From Gammaproteobacteria bacterium (GTDB lineage: Bacteria > Pseudomonadota > Gammaproteobacteria > Beggiatoales > Beggiatoaceae), in the NCBI GenBank assembly GCA_003645255.1, contig QNES01000017.1, forward strand, positions 1 through 39,689: a stretch of 39,689 nt of DNA. Direction: 5' to 3'. The notes beneath the pieces are model-generated. The model had not been told where the DNA came from. It saw only the letters and a program-made list of their open reading frames with translations, and did not search any database. Of the stretch, positions 33,170 through 39,689 are shown in pieces. The translations under genes were made by a program, and so were the position numbers. Positions within the stretch are counted from its first letter, which is position 1. Every line of letters begins with the position of its first letter.

Positions 33170-34618
33170 TTAAATAGTATTTCTTGTGCCCCCTATGGCA
33201 TTTTGAGTATTTACCGCATTAATAATAGCTGTTGTAGAGCAACCCTCTATAAAATCTAAAGTTTGTACTTTTCCTCCGTTTACAAGTACACAGTCACTCC
33301 CGGCAATTTGCTTGATTTTATAATCACCTCCTTTCACTAAAATATCCGGTAATATCTGACAAATTAAATTTTTAGGTGTCTCATCAGCAAAGGGTATTAC
33401 CCAATCAACACATTCAAGTGCATTTAATACGGTCATTCGTTTTTCTAAGTTATTGATTGGACGGGAATTTCCTTTGATGCGGCGCACTGAATCATCATCA
33501 TTAATGGCAACAATCAAGCGATCTCCAAGTTGTCGCGCCTGGGTAAGATATTGGATATGTCCCGCATGTATAATATCAAAACACCCATTAGTCATCACCA
33601 GCTTTTCTCCATTGGCTTGAGCCGCTTTGACGGTACTTTGTAAAGTCGTCGCGTTATGTACACCCTTTCCATGTTGCTTATGCAAGGCATATTCAAGCTC
33701 TGGAATACTGACGGTCGCGGCACCTAGTTTAGTAACGGTTATTCCCGCCGCTAAATTAGCCAATGCGGTGGCACTAGCCCAATCTTGCCCGGCAGCTAAA
33801 CCAGCCGCTAAGACACCTATTACAGTATCACCTGCTCCGGTGACATCAAAAACTTCACGCGCATGGGCAGGTAAATGTAAGGGCGGGTGATTTTCCCGCA
33901 GTAGGGTTATACCATCCTGGCTGCGGGTAATTAATAAAGCTTCTAATGCTAAATGTTCCCGTAAATTTTGCCCTTTTTCAACCAATTGAGTTTGGGTGGT
34001 GCAGGTACCAACAACGGATTCAAATTCCGCTAAATTTGGTGTAATCACCGTTGCACCGTGATATTTGTTAAAATCATTACCTTTAGGATCGACTAAAACC
34101 GGTTTGTTAGCAGCCCTCGCTTGCTGAATTAAGGAAAGTGGATCAGCTAAAGTCCCTTTACCATAATCAGATAGAATAACCACATCGACTGCATCCAAAT
34201 AAGTTTGCATTTGACTCTGTACTAATTGTGTATTTAAATTAGTAAAACCTTCTTCAAAATCAAGCCGTATTAATTGTTGATGACGACTAAGAATACGGAA
34301 TTTGGTAACAGTGGGGAATTCAGCTAACCGGATAAAGGCGCAATGTACACCTTTTGCGCTTAATAGTGCGAAAATGCGATCTGCTGCCTCATCAGTGCCA
34401 GTGGCACTGACTAAGCTAACTTGTGCGCCGAGTGCTCTAATGTTAAAGGCAACATTACCGGCACCCCCAGGCAGTTCTTCTTGTTTTTTAATACGAACAA
34501 CGGGGACCGGGGCTTCAGGGGAAATACGCGAGGTGACACCATGCCAGTAACGATCTAGCATGACATCACCTATAATTAGAATATGAGCCGATTGAAATGT
34601 GGGAATGTTGGGAGTCAT
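33170..34618 (-). CDS. hldE: Bifunctional heptose-7-phosphate kinase / heptose-1-phosphate adenylyltransferase
   Basis: HldE carries two steps of ADP-heptose synthesis. The N-terminal PfkB-type kinase (about 1-315) has IGDVMLDRYW, PGGAGNVAFN, VDPKGNDF and the GAGDT motif with its catalytic Asp. The C-terminal adenylyltransferase (about 340-475) has MTNGCFDIIHAGHIQYL and the HxGH motif. Length (482) fits the bifunctional form. hldD follows on the same strand. The last codons and stop overlap the AGAAATACTATTT motif (33173-33185). Divergent from the DUF3108 gene across 69 nt, which must hold both promoters. Confidence 0.97.
   Translation of the reverse strand: MTPNIPTFQSAHILIIGDVMLDRYWHGVTSRISPEAPVPVVRIKKQEELPGGAGNVAFNIRALGAQVSLVSATGTDEAADRIFALLSAKGVHCAFIRLAEFPTVTKFRILSRHQQLIRLDFEEGFTNLNTQLVQSQMQTYLDAVDVVILSDYGKGTLADPLSLIQQARAANKPVLVDPKGNDFNKYHGATVITPNLAEFESVVGTCTTQTQLVEKGQNLREHLALEALLITRSQDGITLLRENHPPLHLPAHAREVFDVTGAGDTVIGVLAAGLAAGQDWASATALANLAAGITVTKLGAATVSIPELEYALHKQHGKGVHNATTLQSTVKAAQANGEKLVMTNGCFDIIHAGHIQYLTQARQLGDRLIVAINDDDSVRRIKGNSRPINNLEKRMTVLNALECVDWVIPFADETPKNLICQILPDILVKGGDYKIKQIAGSDCVLVNGGKVQTLDFIEGCSTTAIINAVNTQNAIGGTRNTI
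33173..33185 (-). repeat. AGAAATACTATTT motif at the hldE stop
   Basis: On the minus strand this 13-mer contains the last codons and stop of hldE and is followed by eight As. The same 13-mer occurs at 29973-29985 and the AAATACT core at 16503 and 27625, all at 3' ends of minus-strand units. Confidence 0.55.
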
Positions 34619-34687
34619 AAAATTAGGAATTAGAAAACATAATTTGTTATTATAGCAAATAGTTTAAAACACATAAAGGAAAAATAT

Positions 34688-35395
34688 ATGAAATCAGTTT
34701 TTATCGGATTATTGTTGTTATGGAGTTATGCCCTATATGGCGCTGACTCTTTTCCACCTCCATTTACTGCCCATTACAAGGTTTATGCTGATGGCTTACC
34801 GGTGGGCAAGGGAACTCGTACTTTAAGTTTTCGGCAAAATGGTGAACTTCAGTTTGATAGCATCGCTGAAACAACGGGTTTAATTTCTTTTTTCAAACAT
34901 ATTCGTATTGAAGAAAGAACTGTATTCACACAAGTGGGTGGAAAAATTCGTCCGAAGGAATACAGCTACCATCAAACGGGTAGTAAACCTCGTTTAACCA
35001 CCATTTCTTTTGATTGGTCCAAAAAGGTAGCTAAAAATACCTTTAAAGATCAAACTCAGGAAATTTTACTGGATGAAGGCACACTTGACAAATTGCTCTA
35101 TCAAGTCGTGCTAATGCAAGAATTGGAACAGGGCAAGCGCCAGCTTAACTATAAAATTGCTGATAAGGGCAAGATCAGCACTTATATTCCTACCTTTATA
35201 GGTGAAGTCCATGTTAAAACCGGTATAGGCAATTTAAAAACGCTTAAATATCAAAGAGTTTCTTCTAACAAAAAACGGCACACGACTTTATGGTGTGCGC
35301 CGAGTTTGCATTATTTGCCGGTACAAGTTGAACATGTCGAGACGGATGGGGATGTATTTAGTATGGTATTACAATCGGTGCAGGGACTGGATTAA
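34688..35395 (+). CDS. DUF3108 periplasmic protein
   Basis: The 235-residue product has a signal peptide (about 1-20, ending near LYGAD) and a DUF3108 domain: FTAHYKVYADGLPVGKGTRTLSF at the start, SIAETTGLISFFKHIRIEERTVF and the late W-C-APSLHYLPVQVEHVETDG. The DUF3108 fold is a beta-barrel-like sheet; the function is unknown, but such genes often lie beside purine or envelope genes. Here it is divergent from hldE, so shared regulation with core lipopolysaccharide genes is possible. AAAGGAA precedes the ATG. It ends at a hairpin (35406-35430). Confidence 0.9.
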   Translation: MKSVFIGLLLLWSYALYGADSFPPPFTAHYKVYADGLPVGKGTRTLSFRQNGELQFDSIAETTGLISFFKHIRIEERTVFTQVGGKIRPKEYSYHQTGSKPRLTTISFDWSKKVAKNTFKDQTQEILLDEGTLDKLLYQVVLMQELEQGKRQLNYKIADKGKISTYIPTFIGEVHVKTGIGNLKTLKYQRVSSNKKRHTTLWCAPSLHYLPVQVEHVETDGDVFSMVLQSVQGLD

Positions 35396-35405
35396 TTGTT
35401 GATAC

Positions 35406-35430
35406 CTGCCAGGTTTTTTAAACCTGGCAG
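35406..35430. terminator. CTGCCAGGTTT/AAACCTGGCAG hairpin between convergent genes
   Basis: A perfect 11-bp stem with a TTT loop, 10 nt after the DUF3108 stop and 22 nt from the end of the hybrid kinase gene. CTCTTTT follows on the plus strand. It probably terminates both transcripts and belongs to the AACCTG repeat family. Confidence 0.7.
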
Positions 35431-35452
35431 CTCTTTTCAATTTGGAACGGTG

Positions 35453-37648
35453 TCAAGTATATGTCGCATTTAAGTCTGGCAATATCTGCGTTTCCATAAA
35501 CTCTTCCCCAGACTCATCAACATTTAAACCGGCAAGTGTTTTCATCACTTCGGTTACAACTTCTTCAAATTGTTTAAGCTGTTCGGGGGCTAATTCTTCC
35601 TCAGATCTAAGTACCATTTCTAACACTTTCGCTGCTTCGTACAAATTCTTAATACTGAGATTACCAGCGGTTCCCTTAAGAGAATGGATCAAAAGTATAG
35701 CTTTTTCATGTTCATTATTTTGTAAGGCTTGATTGATTTTAGTGACAATATCTTGATAGCTTTGATAAAAATCCTGTAGCAATTTATAGTAAAAGTTACG
35801 ATCACCAAGCAGTCTTTTTAAGCCTTCCGCTATATCAATGCCCGGTAACTCAGAAGGCAACGCATCCATGGATTCTTTTTCATGAAGGTGCTCGGTTTTA
35901 CTCACTTTGGAGGAAGGTTGATTTTCTTCTTGAAAGGCATTGGAAGTTTGTTGTATCCATTTTCCTAGGGTGTTAAACAATTGCTTTACATCAATAGGCT
36001 TAATCAGATAATCATTCATGCCGGCAGCTAGGCATTTTTCCCTATCACCGCTCATGCTATTAGCGGTCATAGCAATAATCGGTAATTGATTATATTGTGG
36101 ATTTTTCCTAATTAATCGGGTGGCTTGATAGCCATCCATTTCTGGCATTTGGATGTCCATCAGTACTGCATCAAAATGGGCATCGAAAATCTTTAAAACG
36201 GCTTCTTTGCCATGTTGGGCAATTTCCACCCGTAAACCTTCTTTTTCTATTATTTTCTGTGTGACTTGTTGATTCATTAGATTATCTTCAACCAGCAAAA
36301 TCCGTGTTCCCTTGAGATTTTTTATTGGGGTAGTTGTCGCAATTTTTCGTACACCTTTTTCTAGCGGTTCCACTTGGGTATCAAAGATGACCGTAAAGTT
36401 AAAAGTACTTCCCTTGCCCAATTGGGAATTTACCCAAATGTTTCCCCCCATCATTTTCGTTAGCTGTTTGCAAATTGCCAGCCCCAGTCCGGTACCACCA
36501 AATTTGCGGCTGGTAGAACCATCGGCTTGGGTAAAAGCATCAAATAGGAATGGAATGACATCTTGTGCAATGCCAATCCCTGTGTCTTGGATGGAAAAAT
36601 GCAGCTTGACTTGCTTGTTCTCAAGGGGGAATGCTTTTACCTTAATAATAATTGTACCTTCTTGGGTAAACTTAAGGGCATTAGCGGTGAGATTAATAAG
36701 AATTTGTTCCAGACGTAAGGGATCGCCTAGTAGATAATTAGGTACATCGGCATCGACGTTTAAGCATAATGCCAGTCCTTTTTCCTCAAACTTTATACTT
36801 AACAGATTAGAAAGCTGCTTTAACACTTCATTTAAAGAAAAGGTAATGGACTCTATACTTAACTTGCCTGCTTCAATCTTAGAAAAATCAAGAATGTCAT
36901 TAATAATGCCAAGTAAGCTTTGAGAGGCAGAACGTATCTTCGTGAGATAATCTTGTTGCTTGACCGTCAAAGGGGTTTTTAAAGCCAGTTGTATAAATCC
37001 AATAATGGCATTCATGGGAGTACGGATTTCGTGGCTCATATTAGCCACAAATTCGCTCTTAGTACGATTAGCGACTTCAGCCACTTCTTTAGCCTGGCGC
37101 AGTTCTTTTTCTATTAGCTCACGTTCAGCAATTTCGCGCTGAAGTTGTTTATTTCCCTCTTTCAGTTTCCTGGTTCGCTCGGCCACTTTTTTTTCCAATG
37201 AGACATTCAGTGCTTCTATTTCATTTTGATGCACTTGAATAAGTTTTTCATGACCAAAAAAACCAATCGCCTCATTAACGATCAGGAATAATTGTTCCTT
37301 ATTCCAAGGTTTAGCAATGTACCGGTAAAGATTGCCTCGATTAATGGTACGTGCCATTTCTTCACTACCGGCATGTCCTGATAATAAGACTGTTAAAGTG
37401 GCTGGGGATTTAAGATGGATTTGTTTCATGACTTCATCGCCTTTCATATCTGGCATCAGGTAATCCACGACCGCGATTGGGACTTCCAACCCTTCATCAA
37501 GTAATTCATCAAGCAATGCCAGGGCTTCCTCGCCACTTTCAGCAGTTTCAATGTCATAATAACCGTTAAGCCTTTGCTGCAATTGCTCTGTTAAAGCATC
37601 TAACACAATGCTTTCATCGTCAATACATAAAATAACAGGGTTTTTCAT
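35453..37648 (-). CDS. Receiver-histidine kinase-receiver-Hpt hybrid sensor
   Basis: The 731-residue protein is a complete phosphorelay in one chain. It has receiver 1 (about 4-125, acceptor D62 in [11 protein letters not shown]), a coiled coil (about 140-190), and HisKA with H206 (NMSHEIRTP). The HATPase domain (about 300-420) has [14 protein letters not shown] and GGTGLGLAI. Receiver 2 follows (about 449-565, acceptor D498 in [11 protein letters not shown]) and then an Hpt domain (about 605-700, H655 in [12 protein letters not shown]). No membrane segment, so it senses cytoplasmic cues or acts downstream of another kinase. Its ATG overlaps the stop of the receiver gene before it by four bases (ATGA), with GAGGAAAT as ribosome site. 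No DNA-binding partner is nearby. Confidence 0.95.
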   Translation of the reverse strand: MKNPVILCIDDESIVLDALTEQLQQRLNGYYDIETAESGEEALALLDELLDEGLEVPIAVVDYLMPDMKGDEVMKQIHLKSPATLTVLLSGHAGSEEMARTINRGNLYRYIAKPWNKEQLFLIVNEAIGFFGHEKLIQVHQNEIEALNVSLEKKVAERTRKLKEGNKQLQREIAERELIEKELRQAKEVAEVANRTKSEFVANMSHEIRTPMNAIIGFIQLALKTPLTVKQQDYLTKIRSASQSLLGIINDILDFSKIEAGKLSIESITFSLNEVLKQLSNLLSIKFEEKGLALCLNVDADVPNYLLGDPLRLEQILINLTANALKFTQEGTIIIKVKAFPLENKQVKLHFSIQDTGIGIAQDVIPFLFDAFTQADGSTSRKFGGTGLGLAICKQLTKMMGGNIWVNSQLGKGSTFNFTVIFDTQVEPLEKGVRKIATTTPIKNLKGTRILLVEDNLMNQQVTQKIIEKEGLRVEIAQHGKEAVLKIFDAHFDAVLMDIQMPEMDGYQATRLIRKNPQYNQLPIIAMTANSMSGDREKCLAAGMNDYLIKPIDVKQLFNTLGKWIQQTSNAFQEENQPSSKVSKTEHLHEKESMDALPSELPGIDIAEGLKRLLGDRNFYYKLLQDFYQSYQDIVTKINQALQNNEHEKAILLIHSLKGTAGNLSIKNLYEAAKVLEMVLRSEEELAPEQLKQFEEVVTEVMKTLAGLNVDESGEEFMETQILPDLNATYT

Positions 37649-38040
37649 AATTTCCTCAATCCGGTTTTGATGGTTTCTACCAGTTCTTCTTCAGACCATG
37701 GCTTAAATATACAAGCATGAAGGTTGGCTAAATTTTTAGCGCGTTTGATAGCCTCTTCGTCAGCTTGCCCGGTTAACATGACATTAACAATACCTGGAAA
37801 TTTTTGATGAACTTTGATTAAAAATTCGTCACCTTTCATGCCCGGCATCAACCAATCAGAAACAATAATAAGAACATCAACATTGTCATTAACCAGTTCT
37901 TCGATGACTTCAAATCCCTCTTCAGCTGTTTCGGCTGTTTCATAAATATACTCTTCGCCTAACCGCTTTTCAAGTTGTTCAACGATGCTTTCTAAAACCA
38001 TTGCCTCATCATCGACACACAAAATGGCTTTGTTTGACAT
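37645..38040 (-). CDS. Stand-alone receiver domain paired with the hybrid kinase
   Basis: A 131-residue receiver with the DD pair at 10-11, acceptor D62 in [11 protein letters not shown], Thr in MLTGQADEE and Lys in FKPWSEEE. It aligns closely with receiver 1 of the hybrid kinase (same D62, MKGDE and KPW), so the two arose by duplication. The genes overlap by four bases, and the receiver is translated first. A small ORF and a TGAGTAGTTAC motif lie just upstream. A likely role is phosphoryl sharing with, or input to, the hybrid kinase. Confidence 0.93.
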   Translation of the reverse strand: MSNKAILCVDDEAMVLESIVEQLEKRLGEEYIYETAETAEEGFEVIEELVNDNVDVLIIVSDWLMPGMKGDEFLIKVHQKFPGIVNVMLTGQADEEAIKRAKNLANLHACIFKPWSEEELVETIKTGLRKL

Positions 38041-38060
38041 TATTTTTTTACCTTATTTTG

Positions 38061-38070
38061 TAACTACTCA
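38061..38070. repeat. TAACTACTCA repeat upstream of the receiver gene
   Basis: On the minus strand TGAGTAGTTA is 21 nt before the start of the receiver gene and is followed by CAAAATAAGG, much as at 11781 before the WD40 gene. Confidence 0.5.
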
Positions 38071-38216
38071 ACCTTAACGCAAGAAGTTATTACCGCATAG
38101 AAAGTATTATGCCAACTATTGGAGTCATTAAGCAATTCTTGCTGTGCGTTATTCAAATTAGATTCAAGAGTATTGATTTCATCAAATTTGGTACAACATG
38201 GGCTTGTACGAAACAT
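38064..38216 (-). CDS. Small ORF upstream of the receiver-kinase operon
   Basis: A 50-residue open frame on the same strand as the receiver gene and 23 nt before it. It begins MFRTSPCCTKFDEINTLESN, continues with a short amphipathic helix (NLNNAQQELLNDS) and ends AVITSCVKVE. AAGGA lies 12 nt before the ATG, which is on the long side. Its stop TAG is inside the TGAGTAGTTAC repeat. It could be a leader peptide, a small partner of the receiver, or a chance frame; I recognise no family. Confidence 0.35.
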   Translation of the reverse strand: MFRTSPCCTKFDEINTLESNLNNAQQELLNDSNSWHNTFYAVITSCVKVE

Positions 38217-38476
38217 AATTAGAATATATCCTTAATTTTTTAATTGTTGATTCAGTTATTTATTATATAGTAACCAAATATATTAAATAATATTCAAAAA
38301 TAGGCTGTAATAATCATAAAATATATTATTATGTGTTTATGAGTTCATATTAAAGTATTAATAACTATCACACCAAATTAATTAAGGGTAGAAATTTGAT
38401 GTAATAATCGTTATAATCATGAACTGGTCTATAAATTTCTCTATTCAAGATATTTCAATGAAAAACGGTTATATTT

Positions 38477-39689
38477 ATGCTTTTGACTAGAGTCGAACGA
38501 CATATTGTCGATGTGAATCAGCCATTAATTGATTTGTCTTATGCCTCAAAAAATCTCTATAATTGCGCCACCTTTATTATGAGGCAAAATTTTATAAAAA
38601 ACCATAAGATTATCTATTATGGGACAATGGATAAGATTACAAAACGTGATTATCCAGAGGTTTATAAAGGTCTACCAGCCCAATCTTCGCAACAAACATT
38701 AAGATTGGTTGAAAAGAACTGGAAGTCTTTTTTTAAATCAAATCAGGAATATAAGAAGAATCCGGATAAATTCAAGGGCAGACCTAAACTACCCAAATAT
38801 AAGGATAAAGAAAAAGGATTGAATATAGTTATCTTTACTAATCAACAATGTAAATTTAGAGATAATCAAATCCATTTTCCCAAAAAGGCGGGATTGTCAG
38901 CATTAAATACAACCGTTGATAATCTTCAACAAGTGCGTATTATTCCAAAATACCAGCATTTTGTGATTGAAGTCGTTTATAAAAAAGAGGTATCAAATGA
39001 GAAATTAACCCATGATAATGTTTTAGGTATTGACCTTGGATTAAATAACTTAGCCACATTAGCCTCAAATCAACCAGATGTAAATCCTATGTTGATAAAT
39101 GGTAAGCCATTGAAATCCATCAATCAATACTTTAACAAGAAAAAAGCCAAACTGATGTCGTTTATCGGTGATAAAGGGACAAGTTATTCAATTGGCCGAT
39201 TATCAAAAAAACGTCATCAAAAAATTGATGATTACCTGCATAAAGCGAGTAGAAACATTATTGATTATGCAGTAGAAACTAACAGTGGTCTAATTATTGT
39301 TGGGGAAAATAAGCACTGGAAACAGGAAATCAATATCGGTAAAAAGAACAATCAAAATTTTGTTTCAATTCCTTACGACAAATTCAAGGCAATGATTGAA
39401 TATAAAGCCGAAGAATTGGGTATTGATGTTGTTTTTACGGAAGAATCCTATACTTCCAAATCAAGTCACTTAGACAATGACCCATTGCCTGTTTATAAAA
39501 AGGGTGAATCACATAACTTTACGGGTAAACGTGTTAATAGAGGTTTGTATCAATGGTCTAAGGGTGTAATTAATGCCGATTTGAATGGTGCGATAGGTAT
39601 CATTAAAAAAGTAGTTCCAGAAGCTCTTGATTCACTTATAGAGCTACGGAATAGAGGTGCTGGGTTCGCACCATTTAAGGTTGTGAATA
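38477..39689 (+). CDS. tnpB: IS200/IS605-type TnpB (OrfB) protein, cut by the window end
   Basis: At least 404 codons are open, with no stop before the window edge. The protein starts with the helical N-terminal domain (LSYASKNLYNCATFIMRQNF) and has the RuvC catalytic triad D186 (GIDLGLNNL), E277 (VGENKHW) and D368 (NADLNGA). The usual four-cysteine zinc finger between E277 and D368 is replaced by a cysteine-free stretch (SYTSKSSHLDNDPLPVYKKG, then FTGKRVNRGLYQW), as in one TnpB subgroup. The ATG at 38477 is the first in frame. There is no tnpA beside it. TnpB is an RNA-guided nuclease in characterised elements; the guide RNA would lie past the window end, near the 3' end of this gene. Confidence 0.93.
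   Translation, partial: MLLTRVERHIVDVNQPLIDLSYASKNLYNCATFIMRQNFIKNHKIIYYGTMDKITKRDYPEVYKGLPAQSSQQTLRLVEKNWKSFFKSNQEYKKNPDKFKGRPKLPKYKDKEKGLNIVIFTNQQCKFRDNQIHFPKKAGLSALNTTVDNLQQVRIIPKYQHFVIEVVYKKEVSNEKLTHDNVLGIDLGLNNLATLASNQPDVNPMLINGKPLKSINQYFNKKKAKLMSFIGDKGTSYSIGRLSKKRHQKIDDYLHKASRNIIDYAVETNSGLIIVGENKHWKQEINIGKKNNQNFVSIPYDKFKAMIEYKAEELGIDVVFTEESYTSKSSHLDNDPLPVYKKGESHNFTGKRVNRGLYQWSKGVINADLNGAIGIIKKVVPEALDSLIELRNRGAGFAPFKVVN

Noticed and set aside
38477-39689. Calling the terminal gene a Cas12-type CRISPR effector
   Set aside because: Length, the N-terminal domain and the RuvC spacing fit TnpB; no array or adaptation genes are present.

Overview
The window is AT-rich bacterial DNA with a Gram-negative gene set: inner-core heptose synthesis (hldD, hldE), dTDP-rhamnose synthesis (rmlBAC), an OmpA-type porin-like protein and a GspA/ExeA ATPase. 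The glyW-cysT-leuZ-like tRNA order, a TAACTGA direct repeat placed against a start codon, and many dispersed palindromic repeats point to a gammaproteobacterium of the large sulfur-oxidiser type (Beggiatoa/Thioploca-like). That assignment is inference; there is no rRNA gene here.

Layout. 1-5.4 kb: a PP2C phosphatase/Ser-Thr kinase fusion, APS kinase (cysC), a repeat-filled gap, then a lone receiver and a receiver-adenylate cyclase fusion with two H-box modules. 5.5-9 kb: the rmlB-rmlA-rmlC operon and an OmpA/TSP3 protein, all minus strand. 9-16.3 kb: a MITE-like element, glutaredoxin, a small unknown protein, a rhodanese, an exported seven-blade WD40 protein, an SGNH hydrolase and GspA. 16.5-17.3 kb: a tRNA-Gly, tRNA-Cys, tRNA-Leu operon with its own promoter, whose tRNA-Leu(UAA) is split by a group I intron. 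17.4-19.1 kb: a tightly overlapping YbjQ, YbjQ-like, M48 peptidase operon. 19.1-20.3 kb: non-coding, repeat-rich. 20.3-27.5 kb: a receiver-histidine kinase, an MBL hydrolase paired with a CobW GTPase, a tandem DUF302 protein, an SPFH protein with 18-residue repeats and a DUF697 protein. 27.7-31.8 kb: a lipoprotein binding protein followed by a predicted pentameric ligand-gated ion channel fused to a periplasmic binding-protein domain. 32.1-38.2 kb: hldD, hldE, a DUF3108 protein, and a receiver plus phosphorelay hybrid kinase operon with a small ORF in front. 38.5 kb to the end: a TnpB-type transposon protein cut by the window edge.

The most notable items are the binding-protein/ligand-gated channel fusion, the tRNA-Leu(UAA) group I intron, the cyclase with two kinase-like dimerisation modules but no kinase domain, and several repeat families that sit in repeated positions relative to genes (TAACTGA and TGAGTAGTTA before starts, AAATACT/AGTATTT palindromes at 3' ends). 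Signal transduction is over-represented: five separate genes carry a receiver domain.
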